From Lachnospiraceae bacterium (GTDB lineage: Bacteria; Bacillota; Clostridia; Lachnospirales; Lachnospiraceae): a DNA stretch of 64,000 bases. The position numbers were made by a program, and so were the translations under genes. This document shows, in pieces, positions 33,656-42,695 of this stretch (positions are counted from its first letter, which is position 1; each line of letters begins with the position of its first letter). Where the stretch lies: assembly GCA_022510565.1 (NCBI GenBank), contig JAFLTE010000003.1:186001-250000 (forward strand), given 5' to 3'. The notes under the pieces are model-generated. The model searched no databases and was not told the DNA's origin. It worked only from the letters and a program-made list of their open reading frames with translations.

Positions 33656-34186
33656 ATGGCTGATATGGCAGAAGACGAATTATGGGACCTTTATACGAGG
33701 GACAGGGAAAAAACGGGCGTATTACATAGGCGCGGTGACGAGCTGAAAGAAGATGAATACCATCTGGTCATCCACGTATGTATTTTTAACAGCAAGAACC
33801 AATTGTTGATTCAGCAGAGGCAGCCCTTTAAAGAAGGATGGCCTAATATGTGGGATGTGACCGTGGGAGGTTCTGCTTTGCAGGGAGAGAGCAGTTTTCA
33901 GGCGGCGGAGAGAGAACTGTTCGAAGAAATTGGTTTAAAACTGGATCTGTCAGATATAAGACCGAATTTCACCATTAATTTTCCACAAGGTTTCGATGAT
34001 TATTATATACTGGAGCGGGAGGTAGACCTGACTAAACTCAGCCTGCAGGAGGAAGAAGTGCAGGCAGTCCGTTGGGTTAGTAAGGAAGAAGCCATGCGGA
34101 TGCAAGAAGAAGGTGCTATGATTCCGTACTGGTTCCTGGATAAGTTGTTTGAGATTAAGGGTACTTTCGGAGCACATGGGATATAA
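33656..34186 (+). CDS. NUDIX hydrolase
   Basis: The 176-residue protein carries a perfect NUDIX box: Gly, five residues, Glu, seven residues, then RELFEEIGL (from GSALQGE). The domain layout (an N-terminal LYTRDREKTGVLHRRGDEL stretch before the box) matches the group related to isopentenyl diphosphate isomerase and YfcD-type hydrolases, so the substrate may be a nucleoside diphosphate derivative or a phosphorylated isoprenoid. ATG 33656 has GGGGGAA eight bases upstream; an in-frame GTG at 33605 lacks one. Confidence 0.92.
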   Translation: MADMAEDELWDLYTRDREKTGVLHRRGDELKEDEYHLVIHVCIFNSKNQLLIQQRQPFKEGWPNMWDVTVGGSALQGESSFQAAERELFEEIGLKLDLSDIRPNFTINFPQGFDDYYILEREVDLTKLSLQEEEVQAVRWVSKEEAMRMQEEGAMIPYWFLDKLFEIKGTFGAHGI

Positions 34187-34279
34187 TGAATCATTGTGGA
34201 TTTGGCGCATTGTAAGTGGGATTGTTGAGGTTAGAAAACATATTATAGAAATATTATCAATATAAGAAGGAGAAGTATC

Positions 34280-35254
34280 ATGTGTACAGCGGCAACATAT
34301 AAAACCAAAGATTTCTATTTTGGAAGGACATTGGACTACGAGTTTTCCTACGGTGATGAAGTTACTATCACTCCCAGAAATTATCCTTTTCATCTGAGAG
34401 AAATGGGTGACATGATTACACATCATGCAATTATCGGCATGGCGTATGTGGCGAATGACTACCCCTTATACTATGATGCCATAAACGAAAAGGGCCTTGG
34501 TATGGCGGGGCTGAATTTCGTGGGCAATGCTGCGTGTTGGGATAAAGCAGAAGACAAAGACAATATTGCGCAGTTTGAATTTATCCCATGGATTCTTGGT
34601 CAGTGCTCCACGGTGAAAGAAGCGCGTCGTCATGTGGAGAAAATGAATTTATTAAACGTTCCTTTCAGTGACAAGCTGCCACTGTCGCAACTGCACTGGA
34701 TAATTGCCGATTCCGAGGAGTCCATAACCGTGGAAGCTGTTGAAGAGGGCATCAAAATCTATGACAATCCGGTAGGCGTTTTGACAAACAATCCGACCTT
34801 CGACAAGCAGCTGTTTGCACTGAATAACTATATGCATTTGTCAACCAAGTCCCCGCAAAATACATTTGGACCGGGCTTGGACTTACAGCGCTACAGCCGC
34901 GGCATGGGAGCAATCGGACTGCCGGGGGACTTGTCATCTCAGTCCAGGTTTGTGCGGGTGGCATTCACCAAGATGAATTCAATTTCCGGAGAGGGAGAAA
35001 AGGAGAGTGTCAGCCAGTTTTTCCATATTCTTAATTCAGTGGACCAGCAGCGTGGGTGCTGTGAACTGGACGACGGCAAATATGAGATTACCCTCTATAC
35101 TTCCTGTTGTAACGCAGACAAAGGAATCTATTACTATACATCCTACGACAATCATCAGATTACGGCAGTTGATATGCATAAAGAGAATCTGGACAGTGAT
35201 AAGCTGATACGATATCCGATTATCAAAGAGGAGCAGATTAGGATGCAGAATTAG
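34280..35254 (+). CDS. bsh: Bile salt hydrolase (choloylglycine hydrolase family)
   Basis: BSH removes glycine or taurine from conjugated bile acids; the enzyme is an N-terminal nucleophile hydrolase whose Cys2 becomes the active residue after Met removal. The 324-residue protein has C2, R16, D19 (GRTLDYE), N79 (GLNF), LTNNPTFD around residue 170, and MGAIGLPGDLSSQSRF with the expected Arg, matching the Clostridium perfringens enzyme at all these sites. There is no signal peptide, as usual for intracellular BSH. A penicillin V acylase specificity cannot be fully excluded, but the LPGDLSS loop favours bile salts. AGAAGGAGAAG precedes the start, and a terminator follows. Confidence 0.92.
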   Translation: MCTAATYKTKDFYFGRTLDYEFSYGDEVTITPRNYPFHLREMGDMITHHAIIGMAYVANDYPLYYDAINEKGLGMAGLNFVGNAACWDKAEDKDNIAQFEFIPWILGQCSTVKEARRHVEKMNLLNVPFSDKLPLSQLHWIIADSEESITVEAVEEGIKIYDNPVGVLTNNPTFDKQLFALNNYMHLSTKSPQNTFGPGLDLQRYSRGMGAIGLPGDLSSQSRFVRVAFTKMNSISGEGEKESVSQFFHILNSVDQQRGCCELDDGKYEITLYTSCCNADKGIYYYTSYDNHQITAVDMHKENLDSDKLIRYPIIKEEQIRMQN

Positions 35255-35304
35255 ATAAGTTCCGTATTGTCAAATCGGCAATTTGGGGCTCATACGGGAA
35301 TTTT

Positions 35305-35345
35305 GGGCGATACGCATAAAACTCTTGCGTGTCGCTCCTTTTTTT
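35305..35345 (+). terminator. Intrinsic terminator after the bile salt hydrolase
   Basis: GGGCGATACGCA (35305-35316) and TGCGTGTCGCTC (35326-35337) form a twelve-base stem with two G-U pairs and a nine-base loop, followed by seven T. It isolates the accessory genes from recA. Confidence 0.9.
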
Positions 35346-35532
35346 GATAAACTTGACTCATCTGAAGAAATGGAATTCTGTTATGCATATCCGGCATTTC
35401 GCCACGATTTCCATTATTTCATATTTTTAGGAAAGGAGGGTTGAAGTGTCATTTATTGGACATATAGGATGCTAAAATAGCGATCATAGAAGCTATTCGG
35501 CATGCGGCAGCTGATAATTTATGAAAAGGTGA

Positions 35533-35561
35533 TTGACAAAATCGAACATTTGTTTTATTCT
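35533..35561 (+). promoter_or_regulatory. recA promoter
   Basis: TTGACA (35533-35538), a 17-base spacer and TATTCT (35556-35561) form a strong sigma-A promoter. It lies about 45 bases before the recA ATG and inside the open-frame extension upstream, which shows that the extension is untranslated. Confidence 0.85.
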
Positions 35562-35581
35562 GATAACAGAACAGGTGTTCT
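35543..35581 (+). promoter_or_regulatory. Two LexA (SOS) boxes at the recA promoter
   Basis: CGAACATTTGTTTT (35543-35556) lies within the promoter spacer and reaches the -10, and AGAACAGGTGTTCT (35568-35581) lies just after it. The second is a perfect palindrome matching GAAC-N4-GTTC, the core of the Gram-positive LexA box; the first differs at the last C. Tandem boxes suggest tight LexA repression of recA. Confidence 0.82.
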
Positions 35582-35603
35582 ACAAGAAAAGGAGAACAAA
35601 TTT

Positions 35604-36662
35604 ATGGAAAGAGAAGAAAAATTAAAAGCATTGGATGCGGCTTTAGGGCAGATAGAGAGACAGTTCGGCAAGGGTGCCGTTATGAAGCTGGGAGACCCTT
35701 CCGTACAGATGAATGTGGAGACGATTCCTACAGGTTCCCTCAGCCTTGATTTGGCCTTGGGTCTTGGCGGTATACCGAAGGGCAGAATTGTGGAAATTTA
35801 CGGTCCGGAGTCCAGTGGTAAGACGACCGTGACATTACATATGATTGCCGAAGTACAGAAGCGAGGCGGTATTGCGGGATTTATCGATGCGGAGCATGCG
35901 CTTGATCCTGTGTATGCGAAGAATATCGGTGTTGATATCGATAATCTGTATATTTCCCAGCCGGACTGCGGTGAACAGGCATTGGAAATCACTGAGACGA
36001 TGGTGCGTTCCGGTGCGGTAGATATTATTGTAGTGGATTCGGTCGCCGCATTGGTGCCTAAGGCGGAGATTGACGGCGATATGGGAGACAGTCATGTGGG
36101 TCTTCAGGCGCGTCTGATGTCGCAGGCGCTTCGTAAGCTGACTGCAGTGATCAGTAAGTCCAACTGTACGGTTGTGTTCATTAACCAGCTGCGTGAGAAA
36201 GTGGGCATTATGTTCGGTAACCCCGAGACTACCACCGGCGGACGCGCATTAAAGTTCTACTCCTCCGTGCGGCTTGACGTTAGAAGAATTGAATCCCTTA
36301 AGCAGGGCGGAGAGGTAATCGGTAACAGGACAAGAGTAAAAGTAGTGAAGAATAAGATTGCGCCGCCTTTTAAGGAGGCTGAGTTTGATATTATGTTCGG
36401 CGAGGGTATTTCCGTTGTCGGTGATATACTGGACCTTGCTGCTGAGAATAATATCATCAATAAGAGCGGTGCGTGGTTTGCATACGAGGGCAATAAGATT
36501 GGGCAGGGCAGAGAGAATGCGAAGCAGTACCTGAAGGATAACCCGGCAGTGTGTGCGGAAGTGGAGCGTAAGGTCAGGGAACTGTTTAATCTGGATGCGG
36601 CTCAGACGGATGATACGGCGCAGCCGGCTCAGAAGCAAAGTGTGAAGAAGGATGCAGAATAG
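35604..36662 (+). CDS. recA: Recombinase RecA
   Basis: RecA forms filaments on single-stranded DNA, catalyses strand exchange and stimulates LexA self-cleavage. The 352-residue protein starts [14 protein letters not shown], has Walker [10 protein letters not shown], the L1 region and [15 protein letters not shown] L2 region (here [20 protein letters not shown]), and a variable C-terminus rich in Asp, Gln and Lys. The frame is open from 35502, but ATG 35604 has AAAAGGAGAA upstream and sits after the promoter and both LexA boxes. recX follows 44 bases later. Confidence 0.98.
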   Translation: MEREEKLKALDAALGQIERQFGKGAVMKLGDPSVQMNVETIPTGSLSLDLALGLGGIPKGRIVEIYGPESSGKTTVTLHMIAEVQKRGGIAGFIDAEHALDPVYAKNIGVDIDNLYISQPDCGEQALEITETMVRSGAVDIIVVDSVAALVPKAEIDGDMGDSHVGLQARLMSQALRKLTAVISKSNCTVVFINQLREKVGIMFGNPETTTGGRALKFYSSVRLDVRRIESLKQGGEVIGNRTRVKVVKNKIAPPFKEAEFDIMFGEGISVVGDILDLAAENNIINKSGAWFAYEGNKIGQGRENAKQYLKDNPAVCAEVERKVRELFNLDAAQTDDTAQPAQKQSVKKDAE

Positions 36663-36706
36663 CACAATAATGATGGAAAGACGGAATAGCCGATTGGAGG
36701 GCTGAG

Positions 36707-37315
36707 ATGCTTGTAACACAGATATCCGAGGTGTCGAAGTCACGCAGTCGGATTTACTTGGACGGGCAGTTCGCTTTTATATTATATAAGGGCGAGCTGC
36801 GTCAATTTCAAATCAAAGAAGGGCAGGAGCTTACCGAGGAGTGTTATCGGCAAATTATGACGCAGATATTGCCGAAACGGGCAAAGCTCCGCAGCATGAA
36901 TCTGCTGCAGTCTCGCGATTATACCAGAAAACAATTGGAAGATAAACTGAAGCAGGGAGAATACCCGCGGGAATGTATCGAGGAGGCGCTCTCCTATGTT
37001 GAATCATACGGTTATATAGATGACCGCAGATACGCCGGAGATTATATAGAGTATCATATACAGACTAAGAGTAGGATGCGCATAGAGACGGACCTTATGA
37101 GAAAAGGAATCTCTAAGGAAGTAATCCGGCAAGCTTTTGAAGACCTGGGAAACTTGGGCGTAGTGCAGGACGAAGCAGCATTAATTCGTGACTTGCTCAA
37201 TAAGAGAAAATATTGTGCAGACACGGCTACGAGACAGGAACAGCAGAAGATGTACGGCTTTCTGTATCGTAAAGGCTTTTCACCGGAGGTTATTGTAAGA
37301 GCACTTGAACTTTAA
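36707..37315 (+). CDS. recX: RecX regulator of RecA
   Basis: RecX modulates RecA filaments. The 202-residue protein has the helical repeats of the family: LQSRDYTRKQLEDKL, then ALSYVESYGYIDDRRYAGDYIEY, and the final YGFLYRKGFSPEVIVRALE. A TTGGAGGG Shine-Dalgarno precedes the ATG. It very likely shares the recA transcript and thus SOS control. It converges with the serine hydrolase gene, with 17 bases between stops and no clear hairpin. Confidence 0.93.
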   Translation: MLVTQISEVSKSRSRIYLDGQFAFILYKGELRQFQIKEGQELTEECYRQIMTQILPKRAKLRSMNLLQSRDYTRKQLEDKLKQGEYPRECIEEALSYVESYGYIDDRRYAGDYIEYHIQTKSRMRIETDLMRKGISKEVIRQAFEDLGNLGVVQDEAALIRDLLNKRKYCADTATRQEQQKMYGFLYRKGFSPEVIVRALEL

Positions 37316-37332
37316 AGTCATAGCATAGCTGT

Positions 37333-38805
37333 CTATTCTTCAATATCTCCGACGAGATGTCCTGTAAATTCCTGCAAAAGACTCTCCTCCTGCTTGCGCA
37401 TAAACAGTACCATTTGATTTTCTTGAAAAGAAAATTGTAAATGAATGCTTCCGACGCAGGAGTCTATTATATTAACTTTAACATACAGTGTATTGTCCGA
37501 AAGCCAAACGCCGCTTGCAGCATAATAGAAAGCGTAAAGAGGGAGTGTACCGGTTTCGGGCTTTCCCATGCCGAAAACAATTGTGTATTCCTGTCCTTTA
37601 TACTCGAAGAAGAAATGTCCTGCGGTTTCAGCCTCAAAACTAATCTGCATGGAAGAGAACGTATCGCTGTTTGAAATCCGGAAGCGTTTTCCTGAAATTT
37701 CTTCCGAAAGGGGGCATGTTTTGTGCCCGCCGGAGGTATAAAGTGTACGGGAAGTGATAAACCGTTCGTAATCTGTTTGCCCTTCGGTTATCGCAACGGA
37801 ATCTCCGACAGTAGCTGCTTGGTTCGCGGTATTCAAAATAGAACCTCTGTCAGTATACGGCAGGATCTCTTCATACAGTGCGTCGTAAATCTGCTGATTT
37901 CCGCCGCCGATTCCCTGTGTATCTGCAGTTGTCACACAGATCAGGTCATAGTCGGGCAGTACGATAATGAGCTGTCCGCCCATGCCGTAGCATACATATC
38001 CATTTTTCTGCGTGCGCCAGAATTGCATCCCATAACCGCACGCTTCGCTTGGAAGAGGCGCAGTCACGGCTGTAGCTGTGAGGCATGATGTCGCTTCTCG
38101 TATATAGGAGGCGGACAGTAGTTGTTTCCCGTCAATCTTTCCTTCCCGCTTTAGGAAAATTCCGAATTTTAGCATATCCATAGAGGTGGCTACCAGACCG
38201 CTGCCTCCGATGGAAACTCCGAAAGGGTCCTTTAGCAGGTAGGATTCTTCTGAGAGTCCTATAGGTGCAAGTTTCTTTTTTATATAGTCAAGCATATCCG
38301 TGCCGCTGAGCTTTTCCGCCAGAGCGCACAGCGTATGGGCTGAGGAAGTGTCATAGTGGAAGACAGTCCCCGCAGGATGCGTAGGAGGAGTTGTGAAGAA
38401 GCTTTCTACCCAGTCTGTTTCCAAGTCCAGCTTATAGGTGGTTTTTTCGTGACAGGTGCGCATCATAAGCATATCACGAATTGTCATGTCGGCGATGTAA
38501 GGATGGACATTCGCCGGAACTTTCTCAGGGAAATAATCTACGATTTTATCCTCTAAGGACAATTTGCCCTCATCAGCGAGAAGACCGATTGCAATCGAAG
38601 TAAAACTCTTAGTAATCGAGAACATACGGTGAAGCGTGTCGGTGTTACAGGGAGAGTAATAACATTCACAGATTAATTTATCATGATGCATCAGAAGAAA
38701 ACTGTGCATCGGAATTTGTTTTTGTTCGAGACGCTCAAGCGAGCGAATAATACAGTCTGATGGGATACCTGTTTGTTCGGGTAAAGCGCGTTCAATCTTA
38801 AGCAT
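37333..38805 (-). CDS. Beta-lactamase-fold serine hydrolase
   Basis: The 490-residue protein belongs to the class C beta-lactamase/penicillin-binding-like group. The active-site SITK tetrad (in MFSITKSFTSIAIG) gives the nucleophilic Ser and general-base Lys, and YDTSS supplies the Tyr of the second motif. The first 340 residues form this domain; about 130 residues of beta-rich C-terminal extension follow. No signal peptide is seen, so it is likely cytoplasmic, which speaks against a cell-wall role. Such enzymes are often esterases or peptidases. A CGGAGG site lies upstream on the minus strand. Substrate is unknown. Confidence 0.88.
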   Translation of the reverse strand: MLKIERALPEQTGIPSDCIIRSLERLEQKQIPMHSFLLMHHDKLICECYYSPCNTDTLHRMFSITKSFTSIAIGLLADEGKLSLEDKIVDYFPEKVPANVHPYIADMTIRDMLMMRTCHEKTTYKLDLETDWVESFFTTPPTHPAGTVFHYDTSSAHTLCALAEKLSGTDMLDYIKKKLAPIGLSEESYLLKDPFGVSIGGSGLVATSMDMLKFGIFLKREGKIDGKQLLSASYIREATSCLTATAVTAPLPSEACGYGMQFWRTQKNGYVCYGMGGQLIIVLPDYDLICVTTADTQGIGGGNQQIYDALYEEILPYTDRGSILNTANQAATVGDSVAITEGQTDYERFITSRTLYTSGGHKTCPLSEEISGKRFRISNSDTFSSMQISFEAETAGHFFFEYKGQEYTIVFGMGKPETGTLPLYAFYYAASGVWLSDNTLYVKVNIIDSCVGSIHLQFSFQENQMVLFMRKQEESLLQEFTGHLVGDIEE

Positions 38806-38921
38806 GTCAGCGAAAACCTCCGGTATTCTTAATATATATCACGGTTCTGTAGATGGCTCTAAGAACTTAGAATATCAGAAATATTGTAACAATTTACCCG
38901 CAAATACACAAGTAGGAGTTA

Positions 38922-38935
38922 TGTAAGCCCTTACA
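38922..38935. promoter_or_regulatory. Class A palindromic operator, copy 1
   Basis: TGTAAGCCCTTACA is a palindrome with six-base arms around CC. An identical 14-mer occurs at 51198-51211, directly after the uxaB -10 element. The shape is that of a LacI-family operator, though those usually have a central CG. This copy is about 90 bases upstream of the transporter promoter and might act as a distal site or serve the leftward gene. Confidence 0.7.
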
Positions 38936-39022
38936 AAGTGACTGTGGGCGGAAAGTTTTGGGCATTTCTATCATAAATATAATAAAAAACATAAATTTTT
39001 TGGCAAATTCTTTAGAATATGC

Positions 39023-39052
39023 TTTACAGATTAGGTCACGTTGTGATATCAT
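39023..39052 (+). promoter_or_regulatory. Predicted promoter of the pectin ABC transporter
   Basis: TTTACA (39023-39028), an 18-base spacer and TATCAT (39047-39052) form a fair sigma-A promoter. The class B operator starts twelve bases after the -10, near +7, where a bound repressor would block transcription. Confidence 0.65.
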
Positions 39053-39064
39053 ATTCAATATGGA

Positions 39065-39078
39065 TGAAAGCGTTTACA
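39065..39078. promoter_or_regulatory. Class B operator / cre site, copy 1
   Basis: TGAAAGCGTTTACA fits the CcpA cre consensus TGWAANCGNTNWCA at every position. It is also a standard LacI-family operator, so either CcpA or the local LacI-type regulator could bind. A near-identical site is found at 51026-51039. Confidence 0.8.
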
Positions 39079-39143
39079 TTTCATCCTGTAACCTGCATTT
39101 CATACATAAATGAGATGCAAAACAATTTATAAGGAGGTTTACT

Positions 39144-40760
39144 ATGAAAAAGAAATTGGTTTCCTTACTTTTGGCAGCCGCTATGGTTGTTACATTAGTA
39201 GGATGTGGAGACAATGGATCTACCACAACACAGGATTCCGGCAGTAATGCGGCAGATACTAACTCATCTTCCGATTCCGGTGCAACGGGTAATACCGATG
39301 CGACAGAGTCTGAAGCAGCTGGAGACGATATTGTTAAGCCGGAAAAAATCAAAATGATGGTTGACGGAACTGTATTTACACAGGAGAACGGTCGCGATCA
39401 GTTTATCGCAAAACTTGAGGAACTGACAGGTATCAAAATCGAAGTAATTCAGCCTGACCATGATGCTTACTATGATGTAGTTGGTCAGCAGATCGCTTCC
39501 GGAGAGTGGCCGGATGTATTGATTCTCAGCTCCACATATCTGTCCAGCTATGGTTCTGAAGGCGTGCTTTGGGATATGGCAAGCGCATGGGAGAATTCAG
39601 ACCTTAAGAAACGTCAGGAAGCAAACAACGGTGACGGTGTTGTATCCTCTATGTACATTGACGGTCATCTGTATGGTATGCCGGCAACACACGGTAATGG
39701 TTGTGTGACTTACGTAAAGCAGAAATGGCTTGACGATGCAGGTATCACCTCTCTGCCGACTAACTATGCTGAGTACTATGACATGCTTCTTAAACTGAAA
39801 GAGGCAGAAGGTGTGGATTATGTAGTAGCAGCAGCTGGTTTCTTGGGCGCTGAGGCACCTTTCGTAAACTATCTGCCTGAGTTCTATCAGGATGCATGGC
39901 CTTCTTTCTATCAGAAAGCTGACGGCACATGGGCTGACGGTTTTGAAGAGGATTCTATGAAGGCAGCAATGGAGAGACTTGCGCAGGCGGTTTCTGACGG
40001 ATTGCTTGATCCTGAGACAAACACATACGGAACAGGTGATGTTCGTAACAAATACTATGATGACAGCTTAGGTGTATTCACTTACTGGGCAGGAACATGG
40101 GCTTCCAACCTGAAGAACAACCTTGAGAACAACGGTCTTGATGGTGAGTTGGTAGCTTTGTCTCCGATTAAAGAGGCTGTACCTCCGCTGGCAACCGGTG
40201 CTTCTTATATCGACCGTGTATCTCCGGCATGGTGCATCACCACAGCTTGTGAGAATCCGGAAGGCGTATTCAAGTATTTCATCGAGGCAATGCAGGATGG
40301 CGGCGACGTTCAGTTCTTGTGGACATATGGTGTTGAGGGTGTTCACTGGGGAACAGATGCAGAGACACTGTATGCTGATACAGACAGCCCGAAGGTATAC
40401 GCTGAGGGTGAGTTCCACATGAAGGATAACCTTGAGACACCGGGTTCACAGTACACCAAAGCTCACATTGATCCGATGCTTGCTCTTACAGCATTAGCAA
40501 ATGATCCTCGTGAGACGACAGTTAAGCCGGAAGCATTGGCAGCGCAGGCGTTGTTCAATGAGAATTCCGTAGGTGCATTCGTTGTTCCTTCCACGGAAGC
40601 AATGAACCAGTTTAACGGTGATTTGATGACAGAGAAGTCCGCTCTTGTTACAAGAGTTGCTCTCGGTGAGATTACTGTGGATGAAGCATACGCAGAGTAT
40701 GAATCACAGGGATATGCTGATATGTCCAAGCAGATTGTTGATTCTTTGAATGCACAGTAA
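39144..40760 (+). CDS. Extracellular sugar-binding lipoprotein of an ABC transporter
   Basis: The 538-residue protein has a lipoprotein signal peptide with LVGC (lipidated Cys21), then a Ser/Thr/Asp/Gly-rich linker to about residue 65, then a large family 1 extracellular solute-binding domain of the LplA type, used for oligosaccharides. With the two following permeases it forms the importer for this locus, and pectin-derived oligogalacturonides or rhamnogalacturonides are the likely cargo given its neighbours. Codon use looks biased toward highly expressed genes. A stable stem-loop follows the stop and may keep its mRNA level above that of the permeases. Confidence 0.93.
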   Translation: MKKKLVSLLLAAAMVVTLVGCGDNGSTTTQDSGSNAADTNSSSDSGATGNTDATESEAAGDDIVKPEKIKMMVDGTVFTQENGRDQFIAKLEELTGIKIEVIQPDHDAYYDVVGQQIASGEWPDVLILSSTYLSSYGSEGVLWDMASAWENSDLKKRQEANNGDGVVSSMYIDGHLYGMPATHGNGCVTYVKQKWLDDAGITSLPTNYAEYYDMLLKLKEAEGVDYVVAAAGFLGAEAPFVNYLPEFYQDAWPSFYQKADGTWADGFEEDSMKAAMERLAQAVSDGLLDPETNTYGTGDVRNKYYDDSLGVFTYWAGTWASNLKNNLENNGLDGELVALSPIKEAVPPLATGASYIDRVSPAWCITTACENPEGVFKYFIEAMQDGGDVQFLWTYGVEGVHWGTDAETLYADTDSPKVYAEGEFHMKDNLETPGSQYTKAHIDPMLALTALANDPRETTVKPEALAAQALFNENSVGAFVVPSTEAMNQFNGDLMTEKSALVTRVALGEITVDEAYAEYESQGYADMSKQIVDSLNAQ

Positions 40761-40780
40761 TATATTATAAGTGATATGGA

Positions 40781-40817
40781 ATTAGGCGGAGCAGTAATAT
40801 CCAAGACTCCGCCTAAT
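40781..40817 (+). terminator. Stem-loop between binding protein and permease genes
   Basis: ATTAGGCGGAG (40781-40791) and CTCCGCCTAAT (40807-40817) are perfect eleven-base arms with a fifteen-base loop and no T-run after them. This is typical of a 3'-protecting or attenuating hairpin that lets binding-protein mRNA exceed permease mRNA; it should not be a full terminator. Confidence 0.75.
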
Positions 40818-40875
40818 CTATCCATGAAAGAGTGCTGATTCTTTTTTGAAATTTTATGGGAGAGGAAGAACAGGT

Positions 40876-41832
40876 ATGGCAGAAAAAAAACAGAAACAAG
40901 CAAAGCCTTCAGGCAAAAAGACTTTGGCAAAAATGTATAAGTATAGGGGATTCTATCTGATGTTCCTTCCTGTATTTGTATTTGCCGTTATATTTTTCTA
41001 TGCACCGATGCTTGGTATCCGCTATGCGTTTACAAACTATAATGGTATCCGGGAACCAAGCTTTGTAGCGTTTAAGAATTTCCAGCAGATGTTTTCAATG
41101 CAGAATTTCTGGACAGCATTTTGGAATACAGTCCAGATCAGTATTATTAAGCTCCTTTTGACGACGTTTGCTGCTGTAGTTGTAGCAATACTTCTGAACG
41201 AGATTGCGAACCTTTTGTTCAAGAAGGTTGTGCAGACGATTATTTATCTGCCCCACTTTATGTCGTGGGTTGTGACGGCATCTATCTTTTCCTTGATACT
41301 GTCGCCTTCCAGCAGCGGACTTGTAAACACATTTCTTGTAAAGCTAGGCATTATAGATTCCAGCAGTATGATTTATTTCCTGGGAACTACGAAATGGTGG
41401 CGCTTTGCTTACTATCTCATCAATATATGGAAAGAAACCGGATGGCAGACCGTAATCTTTATGGCAACGCTTGCCGGCATCAATACAGACCTCTATGAGG
41501 CGGCAGCCATTGACGGCGCCGGCAGATGGGGTAAAATGTGGTATATCACATTCCCTCAGCTCAGAAATACAATTTTAACAGTTATTATTTTGAATCTTGC
41601 GAAAGTTATGAATCTGTTTGAGTCAGCATTCGTGCTGCAGAACGATGCAACATTGAGCGTCTCAAACGTGCTTGAAACATATATCTATTATCAGAGTTTT
41701 AACAGCGGTTCCATTCCGAATTACGGTTATACGACAGCCGTCGGCCTGTTCAAGTCTCTGGTAGGCTGTGTACTTGTTCTTGTCTGCAACCAGTGGAGTA
41801 AGAAGGTACGTGAAGGTCGAGGAATTGTATAA
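40876..41832 (+). CDS. ABC transporter permease (LplB type)
   Basis: The 318-residue protein has about six membrane segments and the binding-protein-dependent permease loop EAAAIDGAG followed by WGKMWYITFP, which contacts the ATPase. It is most like LplB/YtcP-class permeases for complex sugars. ATG 40876 is chosen with AGAGGAAG upstream; an in-frame TTG at 40846 is less likely. No ATPase gene is present in the locus, so a shared MsmX-like ATPase encoded elsewhere is expected from family knowledge. Confidence 0.94.
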   Translation: MAEKKQKQAKPSGKKTLAKMYKYRGFYLMFLPVFVFAVIFFYAPMLGIRYAFTNYNGIREPSFVAFKNFQQMFSMQNFWTAFWNTVQISIIKLLLTTFAAVVVAILLNEIANLLFKKVVQTIIYLPHFMSWVVTASIFSLILSPSSSGLVNTFLVKLGIIDSSSMIYFLGTTKWWRFAYYLINIWKETGWQTVIFMATLAGINTDLYEAAAIDGAGRWGKMWYITFPQLRNTILTVIILNLAKVMNLFESAFVLQNDATLSVSNVLETYIYYQSFNSGSIPNYGYTTAVGLFKSLVGCVLVLVCNQWSKKVREGRGIV

Positions 41833-41844
41833 GGAGGGAATGGC

Positions 41845-42690
41845 ATGAAGACGAAAAAGAAAATTTCAGTATTCCAGATTGTTAATGGAATTGTATTTGT
41901 ACTTGTAGCATTTCTCATTCTGATTCCGATGTGGAAAGTTATTGTTGACTCGTTCGACTTACGTACGGCATACGGTATGAAGCTGTGGCCGGAGGCATTC
42001 GGATTGGACGGCTATAAGAATATTTTTTCAAATCCGACAATGTTTCGCCCGCTGGTTATATCCTTTATCACCACGATTGCGGGTACGTTTGTCGCACTGA
42101 CATTGTCTACGCTTGGTGCGTATGTACTGATTCAGTGGGATATGCCGGGCAGAAATTTCTTTGCGAATATGTTACTGTTTACCATGATTTTCAACGGTGG
42201 TATGATTCCTACCTACTTGGTGCTGCGAGGCCTGCATTTAACGAATACACTGGGTGTTGTTATTTTGTTCCCGGCGTTAAATGTATATAATCTGGTGTTG
42301 ATGCGTAACTTCTTCGAAGGTATTCCGGCGAGTTTGTTCGAGTCGGCGACGTTGGACGGATGTAGCCCGATGCAGACATTTATCCGTATCGTGCTTCCGA
42401 TGTCTAAGGCGGCACTTGCATCCATCGGTTTGATGTTCGCGGTAACCTATTGGAACGATTATACACACTACAAACTGTACATTACCGATTCCAAGTGGTA
42501 TAACTTCCAGATGAAGCTTAGAGGAATGGTCATGGGTAGTGATCTTCCGCCTACGGCAGGTAGCAATGCGACGGAGAATACGGTAAGGAATGCGGCGATC
42601 ATCGTTGTAATTATTCCGTTCATGATTCTGTATCCTTTCTTACAGAAGTACTTCGTTAAGGGTGTTAATATCGGAGCCGTGAAAGAATAA
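41845..42690 (+). CDS. ABC transporter permease (LplC/YtcP type)
   Basis: The 281-residue protein is the second permease subunit, with six predicted membrane segments and the EAA-loop equivalent ESATLDGCSPMQTF. It starts twelve bases after the first permease with a GGAGGG site. It is followed by a strong terminator, so the importer forms a three-gene transcript separate from the downstream enzymes. Confidence 0.94.
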   Translation: MKTKKKISVFQIVNGIVFVLVAFLILIPMWKVIVDSFDLRTAYGMKLWPEAFGLDGYKNIFSNPTMFRPLVISFITTIAGTFVALTLSTLGAYVLIQWDMPGRNFFANMLLFTMIFNGGMIPTYLVLRGLHLTNTLGVVILFPALNVYNLVLMRNFFEGIPASLFESATLDGCSPMQTFIRIVLPMSKAALASIGLMFAVTYWNDYTHYKLYITDSKWYNFQMKLRGMVMGSDLPPTAGSNATENTVRNAAIIVVIIPFMILYPFLQKYFVKGVNIGAVKE

Positions 42691-42695
42691 TAAGT

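Larger units (their letters stand above)
38806..39143. promoter_or_regulatory. Control region between serine hydrolase and the pectin transporter
   Basis: This 338-base gap holds no gene. It contains a 12-base palindrome CTAAGAACTTAG (38859-38870), the class A operator (38922-38935), an A/T-rich stretch, the transporter promoter (39023-39052), the class B operator (39065-39078) and an AAGGAGG Shine-Dalgarno before the binding-protein gene. The promoter of the leftward serine hydrolase should also lie here, but I could not assign it. Confidence 0.7.

Noticed and set aside
35502..35603. N-terminal extension of recA
   Set aside because: A strong promoter and two LexA boxes lie inside it, and a perfect ribosome site precedes ATG 35604.
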